DNA of 64,000 bases from an uncultured Holophaga sp. (GTDB taxonomy: Bacteria > Acidobacteriota > Holophagae > Holophagales > Holophagaceae). The stretch covers positions 2,395,501 to 2,459,500 of the forward strand of contig NZ_OY781925.1 in NCBI RefSeq assembly GCF_963677305.1, in the 5' to 3' direction. The position numbers were made by a program, and so were the translations under genes. The notes beneath the pieces were generated by a model that was not told the DNA's origin, ran no database searches, and saw nothing but the letters and a program-made list of their open reading frames with translations. Below, piece after piece: positions 34,337-43,668 of this stretch. Each line of letters opens with the position of its first letter. Position 1 is the first letter of the stretch.

Positions 34337-35923
34337 ATGACAGCCTTCCACGCCAAGCTCCGCATTAGAAGCAAGTTCTACTTCATCCTGACCACCCAGG
34401 TGGTCCTCCTCCTCCTTGTGGCCCTCATCGGCCTGGGGAGCCTGCGCCGACTCCAGCAGGACCAGGCCACCGTCACCGGCATTTTCGACAAGCTCACCGC
34501 CACCACCGATGTCATCGCCAATGCCAACCGGCTCCGCATCGTGCACGTCTCCCTCCTGGGCACCCATGCCTATCCGGTCTATCTCGCCAAGCGGGTGAAG
34601 CGCCTGGCCGAAGTGGAGGACACCCTCCAGGCCAACCTCACTCGCCTGGAGGGACTGGACTGGGGGAGCGACAAGGCCCAGGTCCAGGAGATCAGCGGCA
34701 TCATCCGGCACTACGCATCCGCCTTCCCCCCCCTGCTCAAGGAGGCCACCTCCCGACCGGACCCGGACCTCCCGGCCATGATGGATGCCAACCTCAAGGA
34801 GATGAACAAGGCCAGGGATGACCTGGACAAGCTCCTGGCGCTGTACCAGCAGCGGGCAGAGCAGCTGAGCCAACAGGATGGGATCTTCGCCCGAAGGCAG
34901 CAGCTCCAGATCATCCTGGGCGTTGTGGTCGCACTCGTCCTGGGCGTCCTCTTCACTCTGCTGGTGGGACGCCGGGTCGAACAGGATGCCCGGATGATCG
35001 AAGACGCCATGGCGGCCCTGGAGTCGGGTGATCTCACCCACCGGTGTCAGGTGGACAGCCGGGACGAATTCGGCAACATCGCCCGGAAGCTGGACCGGGC
35101 CACAGCCCGGCTGCGGGATGACTTCGGCCATATCGCGGCCATCACCGAGCGCACGGCCAGCGGGGCCACGGAGCTCTCGGCCACCACCCAGGAACTGGAA
35201 GCCGCCACGGCTGAGATCAGTCGCTCGGCCGATGCCCAGAGGGTCGAGGTCGCCACCTCCTCCCAGGCCCTTGATGAGGTGGCCCGCTCGGTCGAAGAGG
35301 TCCGCAGCCGCACGGCCCAGGCGGAGAGACTCTCCAGCACCTCGCTTACGGCAAGTGCCGAGGGCATGGAGAGCGTCAAGGCCTCCGACGACGCCATGAG
35401 GGCGATCCAGGAGAGCTCGGGCAAGGTGGGCCGGATCACCACAGTGATCGCCGACATCGCCCGCCAGACCAACCTCCTGTCGCTCAACGCGGCCATCGAG
35501 GCGGCCAAGGCAGGGGTCCACGGACGGGGTTTCGCGGTGGTTGCCGATGAGATCCGCAAGCTGGCGGAGCGAAGCGCTTCGGCCGCCAAGGAGATCACCG
35601 CCCTCATCGAGGAGAGCGGCAACCGGGTGGGTGTGGGCTCCGGAGCCGTGGAGAACGTCAGTCGCACTCTGGGGGTCATCCAGCATAACATCCGGGACTA
35701 TGCCGATCAGATCCAGGAGATCGCCACCGCCACCGGGGCCCAGGCCCAGGCCAGCGGGCAGGTGGTGGAGGGCATCCGGCGGACCCTCGACCTGACCGAG
35801 CGCAACGCCTCCGCCACAGTGGAGCTGACCGCCACCATCACCGAGACGGCCCGCACCGTCGACGACCTCGCCAGGCTGGCCGCCGAACTGCGGGACCTGG
35901 CCTCCCGCTTCAAGCTCAGCTGA
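34337..35923 (+). CDS. Methyl-accepting chemotaxis protein with periplasmic helical sensor
   Basis: 528 residues. Membrane segments at about 16-36 and 191-211 flank a 150-residue helical periplasmic domain of the four-helix-bundle kind (LRIVHVSLLGTHAYPVYLAKR). HAMP follows to about 265, then the signalling domain with QTNLLSLNAAIEAAKA and GRGFAVVADEIRKLAERS. A ribosome site GGAGGGAGGA precedes the ATG. The ligand is unknown. Its stop is four bases from the stop of the nuclease gene on the other strand. Confidence 0.93.
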   Translation: MTAFHAKLRIRSKFYFILTTQVVLLLLVALIGLGSLRRLQQDQATVTGIFDKLTATTDVIANANRLRIVHVSLLGTHAYPVYLAKRVKRLAEVEDTLQANLTRLEGLDWGSDKAQVQEISGIIRHYASAFPPLLKEATSRPDPDLPAMMDANLKEMNKARDDLDKLLALYQQRAEQLSQQDGIFARRQQLQIILGVVVALVLGVLFTLLVGRRVEQDARMIEDAMAALESGDLTHRCQVDSRDEFGNIARKLDRATARLRDDFGHIAAITERTASGATELSATTQELEAATAEISRSADAQRVEVATSSQALDEVARSVEEVRSRTAQAERLSSTSLTASAEGMESVKASDDAMRAIQESSGKVGRITTVIADIARQTNLLSLNAAIEAAKAGVHGRGFAVVADEIRKLAERSASAAKEITALIEESGNRVGVGSGAVENVSRTLGVIQHNIRDYADQIQEIATATGAQAQASGQVVEGIRRTLDLTERNASATVELTATITETARTVDDLARLAAELRDLASRFKLS

Positions 35924-35927
35924 GGGA

Positions 35928-36746
35928 TCAGGCCCTGGGACGCCCGCCCATCTCCCAGGCGAGGACGATGAGATCGCCCGTCCGCTGCCCGGCCCGCTCC
36001 AGTTGCCCCTTCACCACATTCCCCTCCGCAGCCCAGAACAGGGGCCAGTAGGCACCCTGCTGGCGCCGCCCCCGGTGCCGCTTCACCCCTCCAGCCAGAC
36101 GATCATCCTGGAGAACCAGTCCGACCAGCGAATGGGTCTCCTGGAGCCAGCGCCAGGGCGACTGGAGGGTTGCGCGCCCTGGGGCGCTGGGCAGAACCCG
36201 CAGGGAACCGGGTGCCACATAGCGCTCCACCAAGCCGGTCTCCCAGCGGCTGTGGACCCCCCGCTGATCGGTCTCCCGGCCATCGTAGTTGACCGTGGTA
36301 TGGAGTGGGACATGGAGGTCACCCACATAGTGGCTCAGGTACGAGGACTCGAGAAGAACCCTGCCGCGGTCCCTGGATCGGAAGGCCGTGGCCAGGACCC
36401 TGACCTGGTCCTGGATGGCCCAGGGCAGCTGGCCGCTCTTCTGGAAGCGCCTGACACCGACGCGCCCGATGGCCTCCTGGGCACTGCGGGGCACCGAAGC
36501 AGCCCCCCCATACACCTCGCAGTTGAGGAAGTGGCGAGGGGCCTCCTTCCGGTCCTTCTTCCAGTGGTCCGGATCGCTGGCATGCCCCACCACCAGGCCC
36601 TCCTGACCGGAAAACCAGGCTCCCACGACCGGGGGAAGCCCCCTGACCGCACAGCTGGCGATGATCCGATGCCCCTTGTCACCCCAGGCGGCGGCGGGAA
36701 TGGCCCAGGCGATCAGACATCCCAGGGCCAGACTGCGGAACTTCAT
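35928..36746 (-). CDS. S1/P1-type zinc nuclease, secreted
   Basis: 272 residues. The signal peptide should be cut before W21, exposing WGDKGH, whose N-terminal Trp and His ligate zinc in the S1/P1 family. Further ligands fit the stretch SDPDHWKK, RHFLNC, SHYVGDLHVPLH and GVHSRWE. Family members degrade single-stranded DNA or RNA; some relatives are zinc phospholipases C. It overlaps the lepB stop as ATGA, so its product may be exported soon after LepB is made. A role in nutrient recovery of nucleic acids is inference. Confidence 0.83.
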   Translation of the reverse strand: MKFRSLALGCLIAWAIPAAAWGDKGHRIIASCAVRGLPPVVGAWFSGQEGLVVGHASDPDHWKKDRKEAPRHFLNCEVYGGAASVPRSAQEAIGRVGVRRFQKSGQLPWAIQDQVRVLATAFRSRDRGRVLLESSYLSHYVGDLHVPLHTTVNYDGRETDQRGVHSRWETGLVERYVAPGSLRVLPSAPGRATLQSPWRWLQETHSLVGLVLQDDRLAGGVKRHRGRRQQGAYWPLFWAAEGNVVKGQLERAGQRTGDLIVLAWEMGGRPRA

Positions 36747-37603
36747 TTCGGTACGGTCCCTGTGCGCTCCCAGCGGGTCCAGGAGAAGAAGTGGCGGGCC
36801 CCGTCCACGATATTGGAGACCACATCGGCCGGGCCGTTGGGGATGCGGGCATTCTGGTCGTCACGTCCGCCCTCGCGGTAGCTCCACCAGATGAAGAAGG
36901 GACGGCCCCGGAGGTGATCCACGGGCAGGAAGCCCCAGTACCGGCCATCAAGACTGTTCTCGCGATTGTCGCCCATGGCGAAGATATGCCCCTCTGGGAC
37001 CTTGATGGGGCCGAGGCGGTCCCGGTAGCCATAACCCAGGGGCTCCCGCCCCTGCTGATCCATGGCCTGGATCTCGGGGTCGAGGTAGGGCCACACAGCG
37101 GAGACGGGGAGGCCCTGAACCTCGTCGGGATTGGAGCCGGTACCCCGGGTCGGGGGCCAGGGACCGGCCACGGGACCGTCTTCGGCGTGGAGCGTGTGAT
37201 GCTCCCAGGGGCCCGTCGCCTGCCTGCCGTTGATGTAGAGGCGCTTGTCCCGGATTTCCACGGTGTCACCCGCCAGGGCGACACAACGCTTCACATAGTC
37301 CTGCTCGCGATCCAGGGGATAGCGGAAGACGATGATGTCCCCGCGCTGGACACTGCGCATCGGGAAGAGCTTCTCCTCCCAGCTCCACTGGGGACGGGCG
37401 AAGATGAACTTGTTGATGAGCAGGTGGTCCCCGATCATGAGGGTGTTCCTCATGGACCCGCTGGGGATGGTGAACTGCTGGCCGACGAAGGTCTTGAAGA
37501 ACATGATCAGAAGAATGCCGAAGCAGAGCAGCTCGGCGTTGTCCCGCAGGGAGCCCTTGGCAACCTCCTTGGGCAGGGCCTCTGCGGTTTTGTCCTTCGC
37601 CAT
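36743..37603 (-). CDS. lepB: Signal peptidase I
   Basis: 286 residues. One membrane segment at about 25-42 is followed by the catalytic Ser S50 in IPSGSM and Lys K105 in DYVKRCVALAGD, then the family box GDNRENSLDGRYWG. It removes signal peptides of exported proteins on the outer face of the inner membrane. AGGAG precedes the ATG. An insertion of about 40 residues between the catalytic lysine and the GDN box lengthens the beta domain. It is followed by the nuclease gene with an ATGA overlap. Confidence 0.96.
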   Translation of the reverse strand: MAKDKTAEALPKEVAKGSLRDNAELLCFGILLIMFFKTFVGQQFTIPSGSMRNTLMIGDHLLINKFIFARPQWSWEEKLFPMRSVQRGDIIVFRYPLDREQDYVKRCVALAGDTVEIRDKRLYINGRQATGPWEHHTLHAEDGPVAGPWPPTRGTGSNPDEVQGLPVSAVWPYLDPEIQAMDQQGREPLGYGYRDRLGPIKVPEGHIFAMGDNRENSLDGRYWGFLPVDHLRGRPFFIWWSYREGGRDDQNARIPNGPADVVSNIVDGARHFFSWTRWERTGTVPK

Positions 37604-37625
37604 GGATACTCCTGAAAGAGCCAGT

Positions 37626-38216
37626 CTAGCGCGGGGTCGGGACCTCGGTGAACATCCGCGAGCAGAGCTGTTGGACAGTCACCCATCTCCCCTCCCTCAG
37701 GATGCAGGTCTCCACCAGTCCCACGCCCGGCACGAAGAGGGAGCGGCTCCGGCTCCCGGGGCGCCCGGGATCACTGATCTCCACCCAGGTCCCGATGCGG
37801 TTGGAGTCGGGGGGAAGGGGGATGCCCTTGGGCACGATGGCGCGCCCGATGACGCGGCACTCGGCCCCCCCAGCGGTCCAGGACCTCACCGCCGGAAAGC
37901 CCTCTGGCAGGAGGACCCGCTGGATGCTCTTGCCATCCCATACCGCCAGCCCACCCTTTCGGAGAAAGAAGCGCTGGGGAGCCTGCCCCCGCAGGGAAGA
38001 GAGGCTCGCCTGGACATCCAGTCCCCCCTCGACGACCTGGGTGGCGTCGACCCGGACCTGGAGACGGTCCTGGGCGCGCTGGGCTTCGGGCAGACTGGGA
38101 TTCTCGTAACCCAGCACGAGGCCGGCCTCTGCCGGTCCGTTGCAGACCCCACGGGGCTGGGGCTCACACCCCAGCAGCCCTGCGAGGAACAGACCGGACA
38201 GAAGCCAGTATCTCAC
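37626..38216 (-). CDS. Lipoprotein of unknown function
   Basis: 196 residues. A lipoprotein signal with lipobox LAGLLGC directs it to the envelope. The mature part has four cysteines besides the anchor and a beta-rich pattern (LQVRVDATQVVEGGLDVQA). I do not recognise the family. It begins at a GTG overlapping the tex stop and lies 22 bases before lepB, so tex, this gene, lepB and the nuclease form one transcript. Confidence 0.8.
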   Translation of the reverse strand: MRYWLLSGLFLAGLLGCEPQPRGVCNGPAEAGLVLGYENPSLPEAQRAQDRLQVRVDATQVVEGGLDVQASLSSLRGQAPQRFFLRKGGLAVWDGKSIQRVLLPEGFPAVRSWTAGGAECRVIGRAIVPKGIPLPPDSNRIGTWVEISDPGRPGSRSRSLFVPGVGLVETCILREGRWVTVQQLCSRMFTEVPTPR

Positions 38217-40633
38217 CGGAGCCCCTTGTTGAACTTGGCCAGAAGGTCATCCAGACTGGCCCCCTTGGAGTCGCTCTGCCTGGCGTCCGGCCGCTTGGTA
38301 TCCGGGCGCCGGGCATCCGGGCGCCGGGCTTCCGGGCGCTTGGCATCAGGACGCCTGGCCTCCCGCTGCCCCTCTCTCTTGGGACCCCGCTCCGGCCTGC
38401 CCTCCTGCCCCTCGGGACGCCTGGGGCGCCCCCCCTGGGGCCGGGCATGCTCGCTGCGTGCCTGACCCGCCGGCACGGGGAGCAGGGCCTTGATGGAAAG
38501 CGAGATACGCTTGGCCTGCAGATCCACGTTCAGCACCTTCACCTTGACGGACTGCCCCACCGTGAGGGAATCAGCCGGGGTCTTGATGTAGCTGTGGCTG
38601 ATCTCGGAGAGGTGGACCAGGCCGTCCTGGTGGACACCGACATCCACGAAGGCGCCGAAGTCCGTCACATTGGTCACGATTCCCGGGAGCTCCATGCCGG
38701 GCTCCAGGTCAGAGGGCTTGTTCACGCCCTCCAGGAACTGGACGGCCTCGAAACGCTGACGGGGATCCCGCCCTGGCTTGCGCAGCTCGGCGATGATGTC
38801 GGTGACCGTTTCCAGACCGAAGCGCTCATCCACGAAGAGCTTGGGGTCCAGCCCGGCGAGGACGGCCTCGTTGCCCACCAGCTCAGGAATGGTCTTCCCG
38901 GTGAGCTGGCAGATGCGCTGGACCACGGGGTAGGCCTCGGGGTGCACGGCGCTGGCGTCCAGGGGGTTCTCCCCGTCCCGGATCCGCAGGAAGCCCGCGG
39001 ACTGCAGGAAGGCCTTCTCGCCGAAGCGGGGCACCGCCATGAGCTGCTCCCGATGCAGGAAGGCCCCATGCTCGAATCGGTAGTTGATGATGTTCTTGGC
39101 CAGGGTCTCGCCGATGCCGGCCACATAGGCCAGGAGCTTGTAGCTGGCCGAGTTGAGATCGACCCCCACGCGGTTCACGCAGGACTCCACCACTTCGTCC
39201 AGGCTCTTCTTGAGGGCCGTCTGGTTCACATCGTGCTGGTACTGGCCCACGCCGATGGACTTGGGCTCCACCTTCACCAGCTCGGCCAGGGGGTCCTGGA
39301 AGCGCCGGGCGATGGAGATGGCCCCGCGCACGGTGACATCCTGCTCCGGGAACTCTTCGCGGGCCACCTCACTGGCACTGTAGACCGAGGCTCCGGCCTC
39401 GCTCACGGAGACGCAGATGACCCCCTCGCGCCCGCTGTCCCGCAGCCACTGGCGCACGAAGCTCTCAGCCTCCCGCCCGCCGGTACCATTGCCCACGGCG
39501 ATGGCCTCCAGGGGGTATTTGGTGGCGATGGCCTCGAGGACCGCCCGGCTGCCCTCGAAGTCCCGCTTGGGCTCCAGGGGGTAGATGGTGGCGGTCTCCA
39601 TGAACTGGCCCAGGCGGTTGATCACCGCCAGCTTGCAGCCGGTGCGGATCCCGGGGTCCACCCCCAGGGTGCACATCTGGCCCGCAGGAGGGGCCAGCAG
39701 GAGGTGGTCCAGGTTGGTCTGGAACACCTTGATGGCCTCGGCATCGGCCTTCTTCTTGGCCTCGACCCGCACATCGGTCTCAAGGGTGGGGGCTAGGAGG
39801 CGGTCGAAAGCGTCCCCGCAGACATCATGAAGGCTCCGCCGGAAGCCGGAGGCGCTTTCCACCTTGACCCGGGACACCAACTGGGTCACCAGGCTCTCTC
39901 GCTCCACGAGGAGCTTGACCGAGAGGATCTCCTCCTTCTCGCCCCGGCGCACGGCCAGGATGCGGTGAGCGGGCATCTTCTTGATGGCCTCCTTGTAGTC
40001 CCAGTAGGACTTGAAGCGCAGGGCCTCCTGGCCGTCCTTGCGCTCCTCCCGCAGGGTGGAGACCAGGGTGCCGTGCTCGAAGAAGGCCTCGCGCAGCCAA
40101 GCCCGGACATCGGCATCTTCCGCCAGACGCTCGGCCAGGATGTGGCCCGCCCCCTCCACGCACTGGGAGGGGGTCTGGGTACCCTCCTGGTCCTCCTTGA
40201 CGTAGGAGGCCGCCAGCATCAGGGGATCGGCGCCGGTGGTGTCGGCAAGGAGGGCATCCAGCAGGGGCTCCAGACCCCGTTCCCGGGCGTCTGTGGCCTT
40301 CGTGCGCTTCTTGGGCTTGTAGGGGAGGTAGAGATCCTCAAGCTCAGTCTTGGACCAAGTGGACTCGATGCGGTCCTTCAGCTCGGAGGTGAGCTTCCCC
40401 TGCTTGTCGATGGTCTTGAGGACGGTCTCCCGTCGCTCCAACAGTTCCTTGAAGTAGGCAACCCGGTCCTCGACGGCCCGGATGGCCACCTCATCGAGAC
40501 TACCGGTGGCTTCCTTGCGGTACCGGGCAATGAAGGGCACCGTGTTGCCTTCGTTCAAGAGCCCGACCACCGCGGCCACCCCCGCACGAGGCAGAGAGAG
40601 CTCCTGGCAGATGCGATCGACAACCAACTCCAC
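38213..40633 (-). CDS. tex: Transcription accessory protein Tex (S1 RNA-binding)
   Basis: 806 residues. The N-terminal helical Tex domain opens ELVVDRICQELSL; a YqgF-like nuclease fold follows with LGVDPGIRTGCKLAVI; a helix-hairpin-helix region has SYKLLAYVAGIGETLAKNI; an S1 domain lies at about 650-720 (GIVTNVTDFGAFVDVGVHQD). Tex binds nucleic acid and affects transcription and stress tolerance. GTG start with AAGGAAAG upstream. The last 90 residues are a basic disordered tail with five pentapeptide repeats (38282-38356). Confidence 0.95.
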   Translation of the reverse strand: MELVVDRICQELSLPRAGVAAVVGLLNEGNTVPFIARYRKEATGSLDEVAIRAVEDRVAYFKELLERRETVLKTIDKQGKLTSELKDRIESTWSKTELEDLYLPYKPKKRTKATDARERGLEPLLDALLADTTGADPLMLAASYVKEDQEGTQTPSQCVEGAGHILAERLAEDADVRAWLREAFFEHGTLVSTLREERKDGQEALRFKSYWDYKEAIKKMPAHRILAVRRGEKEEILSVKLLVERESLVTQLVSRVKVESASGFRRSLHDVCGDAFDRLLAPTLETDVRVEAKKKADAEAIKVFQTNLDHLLLAPPAGQMCTLGVDPGIRTGCKLAVINRLGQFMETATIYPLEPKRDFEGSRAVLEAIATKYPLEAIAVGNGTGGREAESFVRQWLRDSGREGVICVSVSEAGASVYSASEVAREEFPEQDVTVRGAISIARRFQDPLAELVKVEPKSIGVGQYQHDVNQTALKKSLDEVVESCVNRVGVDLNSASYKLLAYVAGIGETLAKNIINYRFEHGAFLHREQLMAVPRFGEKAFLQSAGFLRIRDGENPLDASAVHPEAYPVVQRICQLTGKTIPELVGNEAVLAGLDPKLFVDERFGLETVTDIIAELRKPGRDPRQRFEAVQFLEGVNKPSDLEPGMELPGIVTNVTDFGAFVDVGVHQDGLVHLSEISHSYIKTPADSLTVGQSVKVKVLNVDLQAKRISLSIKALLPVPAGQARSEHARPQGGRPRRPEGQEGRPERGPKREGQREARRPDAKRPEARRPDARRPDTKRPDARQSDSKGASLDDLLAKFNKGLR
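38282..38356. repeat. Five 15-bp tandem repeats in the tex tail
   Basis: Five in-frame units encode RRPDA, KRPEA, RRPDA, RRPDT and KRPDA near the Tex C-terminus. Similar but less regular Arg/Pro-rich sequence flanks them. The array can expand or shrink by whole pentapeptides without a frameshift. Confidence 0.85.
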
Positions 40634-40754
40634 AGCACTTTCCTTTCGAACTCACCCAGGGTGAAGGGCCATCTTACCTCAAGGCCGATTTGCAGGAGAC
40701 TCTCGCAGAGAGCCGGAAAGGGGATTAGAATGCCCCAGCAACCCAGGACTCCCC

Positions 40755-41417
40755 ATGACCAGAGCGGACAGCACAACCAGGACCCAGCGTGTGGGCATCG
40801 TCGGCGGCGGCCGTGCGGGCCTGAGGTTCTTCAACCTCCTGAGCCAGAGCAGCAGTGCGGACATCAGCTTCGTCGTCGACCGGCACGCCGAGGCCCCGGC
40901 CGCAGCGGCCGCCAAGCAGGCCAGGATCCCCGTCTACAGCGAGATCGAGACTGCGATCAAGAGCCACCCGGTGGACCTGGTCTTCGAGGTGACGGGGCGC
41001 CCCGAGACCACAGAGCAGCTCACCGCCCTTCTGTCCGGAACCCAGACCCGGGTCCTGGCCAGCGATCTGGCCCAGCTCCTGGTCGATATCCTCGAGGAGG
41101 ACCGCCACCGCATCGAGAGCGAGGTGGTGGGGGGCATCGGGGAGATGAAGACCGAGATCACCGAGAGCCTCAAGGGCAGCGCGGGCTTGGTGGGACGCAT
41201 CAACTCCGTCATGAGCAGCATGCAGATGCTGGCCCTCAACGCCAGCATCGAGGCCGCCAAGGCCGGGGTCCATGGGCTCGGATTCGCCGTGGTGGCGGAG
41301 AACATGGGCAAGTCGGTGGAGACGGTGCGCAAGCTCACCCTCGAGATCGAGGGCATGAACGGCAAGATCCGGCAGGTTGCCGTCAACATCGACAAGGTGC
41401 TGGACCGGCTGAAATAG
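40755..41417 (+). CDS. Soluble Rossmann-domain/chemoreceptor-hairpin fusion
   Basis: 220 residues and no membrane segment. Residues about 11-108 form a nucleotide-binding Rossmann half: RVGIVGGGRAG (glycine loop 17-22), an acidic end of strand 2 at D42, and VDLVFEVTGRPE, as in NAD-dependent dehydrogenases. Residues about 120-215 are a short coiled coil with the chemoreceptor tip signature MLALNASIEAAKAGVHGLGFAVVAE. The QTN before it and EVR after it are replaced. It could sense the NAD(H) or redox state and modify chemotaxis or another CheA-like complex. Start ATG with AGGA upstream; convergent with the protease gene. Confidence 0.83.
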   Translation: MTRADSTTRTQRVGIVGGGRAGLRFFNLLSQSSSADISFVVDRHAEAPAAAAAKQARIPVYSEIETAIKSHPVDLVFEVTGRPETTEQLTALLSGTQTRVLASDLAQLLVDILEEDRHRIESEVVGGIGEMKTEITESLKGSAGLVGRINSVMSSMQMLALNASIEAAKAGVHGLGFAVVAENMGKSVETVRKLTLEIEGMNGKIRQVAVNIDKVLDRLK

Positions 41418-41424
41418 GCCTGGA

Positions 41425-42498
41425 TCAGGAAGGGGGCGCCGCACCCACCCTGCGCAGAAGCTGCAGTGGGGACGGCGCCGCACTGTCGATGGTATAGACG
41501 AAACTCCTGAGGAAGCTCTGCCCCAGGAGCCCATCGACCCCCACCTCGGAGGCAGGAACGGCCGAGCCTGCGACAGCGCTCACCCGCTGCCCACAAAGAC
41601 TCACCTCGGGCAGTTCGATCTCCCGCCCGCGGATCTTCACCCCACCAGCCAGCACCAGGGTGGACTCTTTTCCCAGAAACGCTCCGAAGCCGGCAGCGAG
41701 GATGAGCTCCGGACTGACACAGACCCTCTGGGCTCCGGTGTCGAGGATGAACCAGCAGGGCTCGTCCCCCACCCTGCCCTCCACGAGGATCAGGCCGTTG
41801 CCCTGCTCGGCCTCCTCAGCCGCCGCCCAGCTGGCCAGCTCCCTGCGGAGCGCCCGGACCCTGGCAAGATCCCCTGCCAGACCTGCCGCTTCCCCCCGAT
41901 TGCGGATCCGCTCCCTGATCTCCGCCAGCAGGGCATTGAGCTGCCGAAAGAAGAGCAGATCCCCGCCATCCCTCCGGAAGGACTCAAAGGCCGCCACCCG
42001 GGCAGCCAGGGCATCCTGGGCCCCCTGGAGCTGCTCCCGCTCCTGACCGAGTTCCCGCTGGCTCTGCGCGGCCAGGGCATCATAGGCCTCCGCCCGGGTC
42101 CGGATCCCTTCTGCCAGCCGGTTGTAGCGGAGGACCAGGGCGTTGCGTTGTTCCAGCAGTTGAGGGCGAGGGCTGGGAGACTCCCCATCCGGACTCTGGG
42201 CATGGGAGGCGAGCCTGCGGTCCAGAGCGGCCACCTGCCCCTCCAGCTCCCCCATGGGCCCTCTCCCGGCCTCGACGGCAGCCCTGGCCTCACCCAGGCG
42301 GGCGTTCCACTGTTCCACCCTGGCATTGAAGGCATCCACCCGCTCATTGAGACGCCGACGGGTCTCTCTGGGACGTTCTCCCCGGTAGAACCGCGCCACC
42401 ACGGCCTCGGCCCCCCGGATGCGGGCATCGAAGACATCCGCCTCGCGGCACAGAGCGGACACGCTGATCAGGAGAACCAGGGGGGCAAGGAACCTCAT
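41425..42498 (-). CDS. Exported coiled-coil retropepsin-like aspartic protease
   Basis: 357 residues. A signal peptide ends near SALC. A long coiled coil, rich in Arg, Ala, Glu and Gln, runs from about 25 to 245. A retropepsin-like domain follows with the active-site triplet in FILDTGAQRV and the later hydrophobic-glycine motif VDGLLGQSFLRSF. Single-domain aspartic proteases of this type act as dimers, which the coiled coil could supply. ATG 42498 is chosen for the signal peptide. The gene ends seven bases from the Rossmann/chemoreceptor fusion. Confidence 0.8.
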   Translation of the reverse strand: MRFLAPLVLLISVSALCREADVFDARIRGAEAVVARFYRGERPRETRRRLNERVDAFNARVEQWNARLGEARAAVEAGRGPMGELEGQVAALDRRLASHAQSPDGESPSPRPQLLEQRNALVLRYNRLAEGIRTRAEAYDALAAQSQRELGQEREQLQGAQDALAARVAAFESFRRDGGDLLFFRQLNALLAEIRERIRNRGEAAGLAGDLARVRALRRELASWAAAEEAEQGNGLILVEGRVGDEPCWFILDTGAQRVCVSPELILAAGFGAFLGKESTLVLAGGVKIRGREIELPEVSLCGQRVSAVAGSAVPASEVGVDGLLGQSFLRSFVYTIDSAAPSPLQLLRRVGAAPPS

Positions 42499-42529
42499 GC
42501 CCCGTATCCTACTGCGCTCCAGTCGCGCC

Positions 42530-43597
42530 TCAGGCCAGGATCTCCCGAAGGGCATTCACCAGGATCCGGCACTGTTCAGGGGTACCGATGGTGATCCGCA
42601 GGAAGGCGTCAATCCTGGGCAGCTTGAAGTGCCGGACAATGATGCTCCTCTCCCGGAGCCGCGCTGCAAGGGTGGCGCCCTCCTCCCGAGGGTGCCGGGC
42701 GAAGATGAAGTTGGCCACCGAGGGGAGGACTTCAAAACCCAGGGCCTCGAGGTCCCGCACCAGGGCCTCCCGGGCGTCCATGATGGCGTGCCGGGTCTGC
42801 TCAAAGTAGGCCCGGTCCTCCATGGCGGCCATGGCCCCGGCCATGGCGAGGCGGTCGATGGGGTAGGAGTTGAAGCTGTTCTTCACGCGCTCCAGCGCCT
42901 CGATCAGCTCCCGACTGCCAATGGCGAAGCCCATACGGAGCCCGGCCAGGGAGCGGGCCTTGGAGAGGGTGTGGATCACCAGGAGGTTCGGGTAGCGGTC
43001 CACCAGCCCCACCGCGGACTCGCACCCGAAGTCAACATAGGCTTCATCAATGACCACCGGGGTGTCGGGGTGGGTCACCAGGAGCTGCTCCAGCTCGGCA
43101 AGCCCCAGCCAGCGCCCGGTGGGGGCATTGGGGTTGGGGAAGATGATGCCGCCGCAGGGCCGCTCGTAGTCCCGGATCCTGATCTGGAAGGCCTCATCCA
43201 GGGGCACCGTCTCGTAGGGGATGTCGTAGAGCCCGCAGTAGACCGGATAGAAGCTGTAGGTGATGTCCGGGAAGAGGAGGGGCCGGTCGTGCTTGAGCAG
43301 GGCCAGAAAAACCAGAGCGAGGACCTCATCGGACCCGTTGCCCACGAAGACCTGCTCGGGGCGGATACCCTGCGCAGCGTAGAAGTCGGCAATGGCCTGA
43401 CGGAGCTGATCTGCGTTGGGGTCCGGATAGAGCCTCAGGGTGTCGGCTGTTGCCGCCTGGATGGCCTCCAGAACCCGTGGAGAGGGGCCATAGGGGTTCT
43501 CATTGGTGTTCAGCTTCACCAAGTTGGCCAGCTTGGGCTGCTCCCCGGGCACATAGGGGGTCAACTGGTGGACAACCTTGCTCCAGAATCGGCTCAT
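42530..43597 (-). CDS. hisC: Histidinol-phosphate aminotransferase
   Basis: 355 residues of the class I/II PLP aminotransferase fold. K213 in [16 protein letters not shown] holds [14 protein letters not shown] near the N-terminus and VIDEAYVDF are typical of HisC. It converts imidazole acetol phosphate and glutamate to histidinol phosphate. ATG 43597 is preferred to the TTG five codons up. No other his biosynthetic genes are near. Close paralogues act on aromatic amino acids, so some caution remains. Confidence 0.9.
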   Translation of the reverse strand: MSRFWSKVVHQLTPYVPGEQPKLANLVKLNTNENPYGPSPRVLEAIQAATADTLRLYPDPNADQLRQAIADFYAAQGIRPEQVFVGNGSDEVLALVFLALLKHDRPLLFPDITYSFYPVYCGLYDIPYETVPLDEAFQIRIRDYERPCGGIIFPNPNAPTGRWLGLAELEQLLVTHPDTPVVIDEAYVDFGCESAVGLVDRYPNLLVIHTLSKARSLAGLRMGFAIGSRELIEALERVKNSFNSYPIDRLAMAGAMAAMEDRAYFEQTRHAIMDAREALVRDLEALGFEVLPSVANFIFARHPREEGATLAARLRERSIIVRHFKLPRIDAFLRITIGTPEQCRILVNALREILA

Positions 43598-43668
43598 GTC
43601 TCGCTCGCACAAGGCGGAAGACCAGCCAGGGCAAGGCTCCGCACTACCGGACCCAGGTTAGCACGCTC

